Shown: positions 16,400 to 24,979 of the stretch, in pieces
How the letters are laid out: each line of letters begins with the position of its first letter
Position numbering within the stretch: position 1 is the first letter of the stretch
Source: Methylomonas fluvii
GTDB lineage: Bacteria; Pseudomonadota; Gammaproteobacteria; Methylococcales; Methylomonadaceae
NCBI RefSeq assembly: GCF_014850975.1
Contig: NZ_JACXST010000001.1
Coordinates: 1,488,001-1,552,000 of the forward strand
Reading direction: 5' to 3'
Length of the DNA stretch: 64,000 nucleotides
Program-made: the position numbers and the translations under genes
The notes under the pieces: model-generated
The model's input: only the letters and a program-made list of their open reading frames with translations
Database searches by the model: none
Told to the model about the DNA's origin: nothing

Positions 16400-18249
16400 A
16401 TGGATAGAAAATTCGCCATCAAAGATCCGCTCGCCGAAAGTCGCTTATTTTTAAGCCGCATCGTCGCGGCGTTTATCCTGATCCTGTTTTTGATCGCCGG
16501 TCTGGTCGTGCGTTTGGTGTATTTGCAGGTGGTCGGTCACGAACACTACGCGACGTTATCCAAAGACAACCGCATCAAGATCTCGCCTTTGCCTCCCACC
16601 CGTGGCGTGATTTACGACCGCAAGGGGCGGATGCTCGCGGAAAACGTGCCGACCTACAGCTTGGAATTGATTCCGGAGCAGATCGAAAATATCGACGACA
16701 CGCTAGTCAGATTGCAAAAGCTGCTGGATATTTCCGAAGAAAAAATCGATTTGTTTCAAAAGCAGCGCAAGCGCAATAAATCCTTTACCAGCACGCCGTT
16801 ACTGCAGAATCTCAGTGACGAAGAAGTCGCAAAATTTGCGGTGGTCAGACCGTATTTTCCCGGCGTCGATGTCTACGCCCGCTTGGTGCGGCATTATCCT
16901 TACGGCGATTTGGCTTCCCATGTGGTCGGCTATGTGGGCCGGATCAACGAGAAGGAAATGCAAACCTTGCCGTTGGCGAAATATCGTGGCACCAACCACA
17001 TCGGTAAAACCGGCATCGAAAAAACCTATGAAGAACATCTACTGGGCACCGCCGGTTACGAAGAAATAGAAACCAACGCGCAGGCCAGGGCCGTCAACAC
17101 AGTGGCGACGGTGGAGCCGGTGGCGGGTTCCAACATCTATCTGACCTTGGACATCGACCTACAAAAAATCGCTTACGATGCCTTGTCGGAATATAACGGC
17201 GCGGCGGTGGCGATTGAAATCAAAACCGGCGGGGTGCTGGTGTTCGCCAGCCGGCCCGGTTTCGATCCCAATCCCTTTGTGTCCGGGATTTCCGGCAAAG
17301 AATACAAGGCCTTGCAGGACTCGCCGGATCAGCCTTTATACAATCGGGCCTTGCGCGGCCAGTATCCACCGGGCTCGACGGTCAAACCCTTTCTGGCCTT
17401 GGCGGGGCTGGAATATGGCGTGACCGACTTTAACCACCGATTGTTCTGTCCGGGTTATTACAAGCTGCCGAATGTCGATCACAAGTATCGCGACTGGAAG
17501 AAGTGGGGGCACGGCATGGTGGATATGAACGACGCGATTACCCAGTCTTGCGACGTGTATTTCTACGATCTGGCCCTGGCGCTAGGCATCGATAAAATGC
17601 ACGACTTTATGGATAAATTCAGTTTCGGCCGGAAAACCGGGATCGATTTGGTCGGCGAAGTCGATGGTTTGATGCCGTCCAAGGAATGGAAAAAGCATTA
17701 CCGTAGCCAGGCTTGGTTTCCCGGCGAAACGCTGATTACCGGGATCGGCCAGGGTTACACGCAAGCCACGCCATTGCAGTTGGCGCATGCGACGGCTACG
17801 CTGGCCAACTATGGCAAGGTGATTACACCGCATTTGGTGCACAGTATCATCAGTGCCGATTACGCCGATATGATCGGTGGTAAGGCCGATGCCTTGATTC
17901 CGTTGAAAACTCAAAATGTCGAAAATATTATTAAAGGCATGACTAATGTGGTGCATGGGGCTAGGGGACCGCCGGTCGCTTGGCCAAGGCCATTACCTAT
18001 CAAATTGCCGGTAAGACCGGCACGGCGCAAGTGTTTACCATCAAGCAGGAAGAGAAATACAACGAGGACGCCATCGACTTTAAAATGCGCGACCATGCCC
18101 TATTCATCGCCTTCGCGCCTGTGCACGACCCGCAAATCGCGGTGGCGATTATTGCCGAACACGGCGGCCACGGAGGTTCGGTAGCGGCGCCGATTGCCGG
18201 CGAAATTATTGACGCCTATCTGAGTCAGAAAAAGGAGCCGCAGCCATGA
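16400..18249 (+). CDS. mrdA: Penicillin-binding protein 2, with one-base frameshift
   Basis: PBP2 is the transpeptidase that cross-links peptidoglycan during cell elongation, working with RodA. It has an N-terminal membrane anchor (about residues 18-42), a dimerisation region starting PPTRGVIYDRKGRMLAEN, and the catalytic SxxK motif PPGSTVKPF (Ser326). SQSCDVYF supplies the SxN-like element. The frame breaks at the G run 17964-17967: one extra G would join GARG to TAGRLAKAITYQ and then the essential KTGTA box, giving 616 residues and a stop overlapping rodA. As written, the first frame ends at 18184 and lacks the KTG box. Because PBP2 is normally essential in rods, a sequencing or assembly error in the homopolymer is more likely than a real null. 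Confidence 0.92.
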
Positions 18250-19376
18250 GAACCGAAATGCGCAATGAGCAGTTTCAGCCGCCATCGTTGCTGGGAAATC
18301 TGCTCCGCAAGCTGCATATCGACATTCCGTTGTTCATTGGTTTGTTGCTGATTTGCGCGACCAGTTTTGTAATTTTGTACAGTGCCGGCGGGCAAGAAGT
18401 GCCGTTGCTGATTCGGCACGCCACCCGCATGGGGTTCGCCATTTTATTGATGATCGTGTTGGCGCACGTCAATCCGCGCCGTTTCCAGAGTTTTTCGGTG
18501 GCCTTGTTTTCGGTTTGCGTGTTGTTGTTACTGGCAGTGGCGGTAATGGGGCAGATCAGTATGGGGGCGCAGCGTTGGCTGGATCTGGGTTTCTTTCGTT
18601 TTCAACCGTCCGAATTTACCAAAATCAGTGCGCCGATGATGGTGGCCTGGTATCTGTCGGAACGGGCCTTGCCGCCCAAGCCCAAGCATGTGTTGGGCGC
18701 GGCGACGTTGTTGATTGTGCCGGTTTTGCTGATTGCAAAACAGCCGGATTTGGGGACTTCCTTGCTGGTAGCTAGTTCCGGTGCGGCGGTGCTGTTCTTC
18801 GCCGGCTTATCCTGGTGGTTCATGCTCGGCATTGTGGCTTTACTGGCGTCTTTGACCCCGGTGTTGTGGCATTTCATGCGCGACTATCAGCGCAACCGCG
18901 TATTGACGTTTATGAATCCTGAGGCTGATCCCATGGGCGCCGGTTACCATATCATTCAATCCAAGATTGCCATCGGTTCCGGCGGCATCAACGGCAAGGG
19001 CTGGCTGGGCAGTAGTCAGGCGGAACTGGATTTTTTACCGGAAAGCTCCACCGACTTTATCTTTGCGGTGTTTGCCGAGGAGTTTGGCTTATTTGGTTGC
19101 GTCGGCCTGCTGGTTTTGTATTTGTTGGTCATCAGCCGGTGTTTTTACATTGCCGTGCAAGCCCAGGATACCTATTCACGCTTATTAGCCGGCAGTTTGG
19201 CGTTTACTTTTTTTGTCTACGTTTTTGTGAATATCGGCATGGTGATCGGCGTGTTGCCGGTGGTCGGCGTGCCGCTGCCGCTGGTCAGTTATGGCGGCAC
19301 TTCGATGGTGACCTTGATGGCCGGCTTCGGTATCCTGATGTCCATCCATACCCACCGTAAACTACTACCCGTCTAA
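18246..19376 (+). CDS. rodA: Peptidoglycan glycosyltransferase RodA
   Basis: RodA is the SEDS-family glycosyltransferase that polymerises lipid II during elongation, paired with PBP2. The 376 residues contain about ten membrane helices. SEDS signatures are clear: RWLDLGFFRFQPSEFTKI near residue 100, KQPDLGTS, GGxxGKGWLGSSQ, and LPESSTDFIFAVFAEEFG, followed by VGVPLPLVSYGGTSM. It begins with an ATGA overlap with the corrected end of mrdA, which itself supports restoring the mrdA frame. Confidence 0.97.
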   Translation: MRTEMRNEQFQPPSLLGNLLRKLHIDIPLFIGLLLICATSFVILYSAGGQEVPLLIRHATRMGFAILLMIVLAHVNPRRFQSFSVALFSVCVLLLLAVAVMGQISMGAQRWLDLGFFRFQPSEFTKISAPMMVAWYLSERALPPKPKHVLGAATLLIVPVLLIAKQPDLGTSLLVASSGAAVLFFAGLSWWFMLGIVALLASLTPVLWHFMRDYQRNRVLTFMNPEADPMGAGYHIIQSKIAIGSGGINGKGWLGSSQAELDFLPESSTDFIFAVFAEEFGLFGCVGLLVLYLLVISRCFYIAVQAQDTYSRLLAGSLAFTFFVYVFVNIGMVIGVLPVVGVPLPLVSYGGTSMVTLMAGFGILMSIHTHRKLLPV

Positions 19377-19383
19377 TTAGCTT

Positions 19384-20370
19384 ATGAAAATTAACAAGAA
19401 TAAATTCGCCTGGCTATTGGCCGCCACCTTGTTCGCTGCCGGTTCGGCATCGGCTGAAATCGCCGAAACCGACAGCTTCAAACAGTTTATCCATAACATG
19501 GTTAAACAGCAGCATTTCAACGAAGTTGAATTACGGAATTTGTTCAAGGCCGTCCAAATCCAACAGCCGATTTTGGATGCGATGTCCAAGCCGGCTGAGG
19601 GTAAGCCCTGGTTTCAATATCGTGAGATATTCATGACCGAAGCCCGGATTGCCGGCGGTGTGCAGTTTTGGAAAGACAACGAAGCCACGTTGAAAGCGGT
19701 GGAAAGCCAATACGGCGTGCCGGCGGAAATCATCATCGCCATCATCGGCGTGGAAACCAAATACGGTGCGCATACCGGTAAATATCGGGTGATTGACGCC
19801 TTGGCGACTCTAGGTTTTGCGTATCCGCCGCGCAGCGAATTCTTCCTGAAGGAACTGGAACAATTTCTGGTGTTAGCCCGCGAAGAGCATATGGACCCAC
19901 TGCAACCGATGGGTTCGTACGCCGGCGCCATGGGTTTGCCGCAATTCATGCCCAGCAGTTTCCGCGGTTACGCCAAGGATTTCGATCAGGACGGCAAACG
20001 GAATATCTGGACTAACAGCGCCGATGCCATCGCTAGCGTGGCTAATTATTTCGTGCGCAACCAGTGGCGACCGGGCGGGGCTGTTGCCTACCCGGTCAGT
20101 GCCCGCGGCGAAGCCTATCGGCAAGCATTGAGCAAGGGCGTTAAGCCGGATACAAATGTCGGCGAATTGCGCCGCCTAGGGGTGGATGTGCCGACGCAAT
20201 TGGCCACTGGCGAAACCGTCAAACTGCTGGCTTACCAGCAAACGGTGGGGGAAGATTTATGGGTGGGCCTGCATAATTTTTATGTCATTACCCGCTATAA
20301 CCACAGCCCGCTGTATGCAATGGCGGTGTATCAACTCAGCCAGGCCATCGCCGCCCGTAAGGCTTCATAA
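19384..20370 (+). CDS. mltB: Lytic murein transglycosylase B
   Basis: MltB cleaves the MurNAc-GlcNAc bond of peptidoglycan without hydrolysis, leaving 1,6-anhydro ends. It has a signal peptide with cleavage probably after GSASA (residue 25); there is no lipobox Cys, so it is likely soluble and periplasmic rather than a lipoprotein. The catalytic Glu is E124 in IIGVETKYG, followed by the family motifs TLGFAYPPRSEFF and GAMGLPQFMPSSFR. It is the last gene of the elongation block, 7 bases after rodA. Confidence 0.95.
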   Translation: MKINKNKFAWLLAATLFAAGSASAEIAETDSFKQFIHNMVKQQHFNEVELRNLFKAVQIQQPILDAMSKPAEGKPWFQYREIFMTEARIAGGVQFWKDNEATLKAVESQYGVPAEIIIAIIGVETKYGAHTGKYRVIDALATLGFAYPPRSEFFLKELEQFLVLAREEHMDPLQPMGSYAGAMGLPQFMPSSFRGYAKDFDQDGKRNIWTNSADAIASVANYFVRNQWRPGGAVAYPVSARGEAYRQALSKGVKPDTNVGELRRLGVDVPTQLATGETVKLLAYQQTVGEDLWVGLHNFYVITRYNHSPLYAMAVYQLSQAIAARKAS

Positions 20371-20445
20371 GCATGACGGCCATTGTTAGACTATCCTTGT
20401 CCGACACTGGCAAAACCAAACCTGCTAGTGCTTATACCTGACATT

Positions 20446-20470
20446 ACAGGGCCGATGCTGTCGGCCCTGT
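20446..20470 (+). terminator. Hairpin after mltB
   Basis: ACAGGGCCGA and TCGGCCCTGT form a perfect 10-bp stem with a 5-base loop. It lies 76 bases after the mltB stop and just before the MBOAT gene. The trailing sequence is TTCAC, so the T run is weak. Confidence 0.6.
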
Positions 20471-20489
20471 TTCACTTAGCAGCCGGCCT

Positions 20490-21902
20490 ATGCAATTTGA
20501 CTCGTTTTTATTTCTGATTTTTTGGCTAATCGTTTTAGCCCTGCATTACTCGATAAGGCATTGGCGAGCGCAAAAAATTGTTTTGCTAATTGCCAGTTAT
20601 TTGTTCTACGCTGCCTGGAATCCACCATTTGTGGTGTTGCTGTGGATTTCCACCACCGTAGACTTTTTTCTGGCCAAAACCATGGCCGCCGCAAAAAGCC
20701 AGGAACGCCGCAAAGGTTTGCTGACGATAAGTTTGTTGGTGAATCTCGGTTTCCTGGGCTTTTTCAAATATGCGGATTTCTTGAATCAAAGCTTTGCCGG
20801 CCTGCTCGGACTGGTTGGAATAAACTATCAACCGCTGCCTTTGGGCATTGTGTTGCCGATCGGTATTTCCTTTTACACTTTCCAAACCTTGTCCTACACG
20901 CTGGACGTTTATCAACGCAAGACGCCAGCCGAAACTAGTTTTCTGGATTTTTCCTTGTTTGTGACGTTTTTCCCGCAACTGGTCGCCGGGCCGATTGTCC
21001 GCGCACCGCAGTTCTTGCCCCAGTGTAAAACGCCACAAAAAGCCAGCAGCGAGCAATTCATTTGGGGACTGACGCTATTTTTATTCGGAATTTTCGCCAA
21101 AGCCATTTTGGCCGACACCGCCTTAGCGCCGGTAGTCGATCAGATTTACGCTACGCCCAGCGCGTTTGCCGCTCAGGATGTTTGGCTGGGTGTGTTGGCG
21201 TTTTCCGGGCAAATCTTTTTCGACTTTGCCGGCTATTCCTTATGCGCCATCGGTGCGGCGCTGACTTTGGGTTTTAGCCTGCCCGATAATTTTCATTGTC
21301 CTTATGGCGCGCTGGGCTTTTCGGATTTCTGGAAGCGCTGGCATATCTCGCTGTCCAGCTGGTTGCGGGATTACCTGTATTTCAGTTTGGGCGGCAGCAG
21401 AGGTAAGCCCGTCAGGACCGTCTTCAATCTGGTATTGGTGATGATTTTGGGTGGGCTATGGCATGGTGCGGCCTGGACTTTTGCGGTATGGGGGTGTTTG
21501 CACGGCTTGTTTCTGGTTGTCGAACACGGCATCAAGCAAGTCACGGCTTATCGTCCGGTTGGGCTTGCGCCAAAGCTGGTGCTGATTTTGCTGACCTTTT
21601 TGCTGGTGTCGCTGACCTGGATTCCGTTTCGTGCGCAAGGCTTCGACAACTTAGCGGCAATATTAGGGGCACTGACCAATACCACGGGTAGTAGTGAATT
21701 GGGGATGCTCAGCCGGATTGTCGTCGTGTCCGTAATGGCAACAACGTTGATTTGGCATATCGCCAGCCGCGACATCAGGCTTGAACAACGATTCGACAGT
21801 TTTTCGCCCATGGTCAAAACCAGCCTCGTCGCCTTGTTGATGGTTTGTGTGGGTATTTTTTCTACCGGTGACAGTCGTGCATTCATATACTTCCAATTCT
21901 AG
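20490..21902 (+). CDS. MBOAT family O-acyltransferase, AlgI-like
   Basis: A multi-pass inner-membrane protein (470 residues) of the membrane-bound O-acyltransferase family, closest in style to AlgI, which passes acetyl groups across the membrane for O-acetylation of exopolysaccharide. The family features LPIGISFYTFQTLSYTLDVY, FFPQLVAGPIVRAPQFLPQ, FWKRWHISLSSWLRDYLY and the active-site His in GGLWHGAAW are all present. The next gene encodes an SGNH-like protein whose reading frame overlaps this one, the usual pairing in acetylation systems. The polysaccharide target is unknown: no alginate biosynthesis genes are in the window. Confidence 0.9.
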   Translation: MQFDSFLFLIFWLIVLALHYSIRHWRAQKIVLLIASYLFYAAWNPPFVVLLWISTTVDFFLAKTMAAAKSQERRKGLLTISLLVNLGFLGFFKYADFLNQSFAGLLGLVGINYQPLPLGIVLPIGISFYTFQTLSYTLDVYQRKTPAETSFLDFSLFVTFFPQLVAGPIVRAPQFLPQCKTPQKASSEQFIWGLTLFLFGIFAKAILADTALAPVVDQIYATPSAFAAQDVWLGVLAFSGQIFFDFAGYSLCAIGAALTLGFSLPDNFHCPYGALGFSDFWKRWHISLSSWLRDYLYFSLGGSRGKPVRTVFNLVLVMILGGLWHGAAWTFAVWGCLHGLFLVVEHGIKQVTAYRPVGLAPKLVLILLTFLLVSLTWIPFRAQGFDNLAAILGALTNTTGSSELGMLSRIVVVSVMATTLIWHIASRDIRLEQRFDSFSPMVKTSLVALLMVCVGIFSTGDSRAFIYFQF

Positions 21903-22950
21903 TGATCGTTTGCCCCAGCAAGCCCTTAAACGCAGCTTTCTGGCGGGGATGGCGATTGCCGTGCTGTTGTTGGCGGTTGTCGAGCTGAGACTAAGGCAAA
22001 TCGGCTTTCAGCCCACTGTGCAGGACAGCAAAGAGTTATGGGCCACCGAACGCACTAAAGCCGCGTTGCTGGGTAAACAGGCCCTGATCCTGGTCGGCGA
22101 CTCGCGCATGCAACTGGATATGGATCTGGATGTATTGGCCGCCGCAACCGGCTTAACCCCAGTGCAACTGGCGATAGACGGTTCGGAGTTCTTACCTGTA
22201 TTGGCTGATTTGGCCGCCGATGACAGTATTACCGGTACCGTACTGGTGTCCGGCGATGTCTGGAAATTGGTGGAAAAATCGCAGACCGACCGCGCCAACG
22301 AATGGATAGATTTTTATCATCGGGAATATAAAGCCTTGGTGGCGCCCAAACTGGAAACGCTATTGAAAAGTCGGGTGCAACAATGGTCTGCGTTATACGC
22401 GAGCGGCATGCCGGCCAGCGATTTGTTGATACGATTGATTACGCCGGGTAAAGTCAGGCCGCTTTATCTCAGTACCAAGCCCAATCGGCAACGAGATGCC
22501 GATTATCAATTGGTCGACCAGCCGATGTTTTATATTCAGCGGGTGTTGCGTAATCTTGGGCAAACGGTCGATCTTGCTAAAGTAGCTTCGCAAGCCGATT
22601 TCGAACGTCTGGTGATTGACGCCTTGCAACAATCGGCACCGACCCATTACGCGCCGGAGCAGTTTTTCTACGTCAATCGCCTGACAGACCGGATTTTGGA
22701 GAGAGGCGGCAAAATCGCCTTTATCAATTTCCCGATGGCAGGATTGATTTTCGCCATTGATGAGCATCGCAGCCCACGTGAATTCGGCTGGGATGTATTT
22801 GCAGCCCATAGCCGGGCAATAACTTTTAATTCTCAGGATTATCCGGCGTTAAACTTTGCATTGCCGGACGGCTCGCATTTGGATAGGCGAGATAAACAGG
22901 CATTTACCACACAGCTGGTTTCGGGATTAAAAGCTAAAGCGGTTTTTTGA
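21877..22950 (+). CDS. SGNH-like protein, partner of the MBOAT acyltransferase
   Basis: A membrane-anchored protein with one N-terminal helix (about residues 20-37) and an extracytoplasmic SGNH-hydrolase-like domain. LILVGDSRMQ provides the GDS block with its Ser nucleophile, and DGSHLDRRDK near the C-terminus provides the D-x-x-H pair. This is the role played by AlgJ/AlgX-type partners, which receive an acyl group from the MBOAT protein and place it on a glycan. The start is uncertain: GTG 21877 is used here, but the frame is open back to GTG 21847, and both lie inside the MBOAT gene. The overlap points to coupled translation. Overall similarity to named acetyltransferases is low. Confidence 0.65.
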   Translation: MHSYTSNSSDRLPQQALKRSFLAGMAIAVLLLAVVELRLRQIGFQPTVQDSKELWATERTKAALLGKQALILVGDSRMQLDMDLDVLAAATGLTPVQLAIDGSEFLPVLADLAADDSITGTVLVSGDVWKLVEKSQTDRANEWIDFYHREYKALVAPKLETLLKSRVQQWSALYASGMPASDLLIRLITPGKVRPLYLSTKPNRQRDADYQLVDQPMFYIQRVLRNLGQTVDLAKVASQADFERLVIDALQQSAPTHYAPEQFFYVNRLTDRILERGGKIAFINFPMAGLIFAIDEHRSPREFGWDVFAAHSRAITFNSQDYPALNFALPDGSHLDRRDKQAFTTQLVSGLKAKAVF

Positions 22951-22980
22951 AGTCGCCTATATAAAAGAGCGATTATTAAC

Positions 22981-23081
22981 CCCGTCCTTAAATTCTTTGC
23001 GGCCGTCAGTCCCAAAGCGGGAAACCCTTGCCGTAAGTGAATTACTACTTGTCCGCAGGAGTGACGAGATTTAAGGGCGGG
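22981..23081. repeat. Long inverted repeat upstream of the FHA gene
   Basis: CCCGTCCTTAAAT (22981-22993) pairs at 12 of 13 positions with ATTTAAGGGCGGG (23069-23081). The 75-base interior has smaller stems. It lies in the 174-base gap between the SGNH gene and the FHA-transglycosylase gene. It may be a structured leader or a relic of a small mobile element; no T run follows. Confidence 0.5.
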
Positions 23082-23124
23082 ATAGCAAGCTTTGGCGCTG
23101 GCAATGTAACGATGAGGCAAGTTG

Positions 23125-24819
23125 ATGGAAGACGATAAAACCGTTTTCATGGGCGTCAGTCCGCTGAAAGCAGCGGAAGCGGATGCTGATCGCACCGTGT
23201 TAGCTCGGCCGGAAACGCTGTTAGTTGATTTACTGAATATCAGCGGTCAAGTCATCGGCAATTTTGTTTTCGAAAACAGTTTCAGCGTTGGTCGTGCCCA
23301 AGAGAACTCGGTGGTTGTCAACGATCAATCCATCAGCCGGCATCATTTGCAAATCAAGCGCGAAGCGGACGGCTGGTGGCTTTATGATTTAAACAGCACG
23401 CATGGCGTGTATCTGGACAAGCAAAGACTACCCGCAAAAACCAAGTTGCAGTTGCCGGTTTTGTTGGGCTTGGGCGTTTCGCCGTTTGAACTAAAAATCG
23501 CCTCCGCAAATGCAAAGCCCGTTTTACCCACGCCCAAAGACGATGCGACCCTATTTGCCGCGGCGCAAACGCCGGTCTTAAATCCGCCCCAAGCCCCACT
23601 TCCCAAGTCGCAGCCGAATTTATCGGCGGATGCCATCAAGAATCGCCTGTTGTCCGAGGAAGAGTCCGCGGATATGGGTGATTACACGCGCATGGTGCGC
23701 CGCGTGATCCGCGAGGATAGAACGGTCAGAACCAAAAATTACAAAAAGCTGATTTGGTCTTTGGGGATCTTGTTTGTGATAGCCGCCGGCTTGGTCACTT
23801 ACCAATACCTGGCACTGGACAATGCCCGCAAGCTGGCGATCAACATGTTTTACGACGTTAAAACTTTGGAAGTCAGTTTGTCGCAAGCCGATATTCGGCT
23901 GGCGGAGAATGTTGACTCCTTGGCAAAAGCCTTTGAAGAGGTAAAAGACGAAAAACTTAAGGTCTCTCAGGAGCGCATCAAAGCCGAACAGGCGAAAATT
24001 CTGGAAGAGAAAAAACGCTTGGCTGAGGAACGGCAAAAGCTGAAATTGATGAAAGCCAAATATCAGGAGTATCTAAAGGAAATCGATTTTCTACGCCTGA
24101 GCTTTCCCACCGACGAACAATACGAACGCGAGTTAATCACGCGGGTGGTCAGAGGCTTTGGTGAAAGCGAGTTGGAACTGCCGGACGAGTTTGTCACGCA
24201 AGTGCGGCAATACATCAAAAACTGGCAGGATACCGGCAGATTGCGTCTGGCTATTAAAAACATGCAAGACAATCAATATGGCCCCATGGTGCTGGAAGCC
24301 TTGGATAAGGAAGGTCTGCCGGCTTATTTTATGTATTTGCCGCTGCAGGAAAGCAATTACGACACGAAAGCCATAGGGCCGGAGACCCGTTTTGGGATTG
24401 CCAAGGGTGCCTGGCAATTTTTAGCCACCACCGGACAAGAATACGGGTTGCCGCCCGGTCCATTGGCGAACGTCAGAGAATACGACGAACAGGACGCGCG
24501 TTTTGACTTTGCGCAAGCGACCCAGGCCGGCGCCAAATACCTGAAATACATCTACAGCAAGCAAGCTCAAGCGTCGGGCTTGTTGGTAATGGCCAGCTAT
24601 AACTACGGTCATAATAAGGTACGCGGCATGGTAGAGAAAATGCCCGATAACCCGCGCGACCGTAACTTCTGGAAATTCATCCAACAATACGAAATTCCGG
24701 TAGAAACCTACGATTACGTGTTTTACATCGTCTCGGCTGCGGTGATAGGCGAAGACCCTAAACATTTCGGTTTTGACTTCAGCCCGCCACTTTTACAGCT
24801 AACTCAGGCCGTCAATTGA
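23125..24819 (+). CDS. FHA domain fused to a lytic transglycosylase
   Basis: A 564-residue protein that seems to connect cytoplasmic phosphoprotein recognition with periplasmic peptidoglycan cleavage. Residues ~35-110 form an FHA domain, with SVGRAQENSVVV and the phosphothreonine-contact block SISRHHL, then LNSTHGVYL. A membrane helix spans about 210-232. A charged coiled coil (about 250-320) leads to a C-terminal SLT-type transglycosylase whose catalytic Glu is E409 in LPLQESNYD, followed by KGAWQFLATTG and MASYNYGHNKVRG. With the FHA part inside, the enzyme domain would face the periplasm. ATG 23125 has GAGG about 8 bases upstream. The gene appears to be its own unit. No kinase gene is adjacent. 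The domain calls are firm; the combined role is inference. Confidence 0.88.
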   Translation: MEDDKTVFMGVSPLKAAEADADRTVLARPETLLVDLLNISGQVIGNFVFENSFSVGRAQENSVVVNDQSISRHHLQIKREADGWWLYDLNSTHGVYLDKQRLPAKTKLQLPVLLGLGVSPFELKIASANAKPVLPTPKDDATLFAAAQTPVLNPPQAPLPKSQPNLSADAIKNRLLSEEESADMGDYTRMVRRVIREDRTVRTKNYKKLIWSLGILFVIAAGLVTYQYLALDNARKLAINMFYDVKTLEVSLSQADIRLAENVDSLAKAFEEVKDEKLKVSQERIKAEQAKILEEKKRLAEERQKLKLMKAKYQEYLKEIDFLRLSFPTDEQYERELITRVVRGFGESELELPDEFVTQVRQYIKNWQDTGRLRLAIKNMQDNQYGPMVLEALDKEGLPAYFMYLPLQESNYDTKAIGPETRFGIAKGAWQFLATTGQEYGLPPGPLANVREYDEQDARFDFAQATQAGAKYLKYIYSKQAQASGLLVMASYNYGHNKVRGMVEKMPDNPRDRNFWKFIQQYEIPVETYDYVFYIVSAAVIGEDPKHFGFDFSPPLLQLTQAVN

Positions 24820-24979
24820 GTTTTTGGGTCTGCTCTAATGCAACCCCCAATGATTTTGCATAGGCTAATGAGAGGGCACTAAAGCGGAAATTTTTGCCAA
24901 GCTGTTTTATCATGGTATCGACAAGGATGTGTCTGCTCCCGGGCTGGGCTCGGGTGTTTATAACTGACAAGGATTTTCG

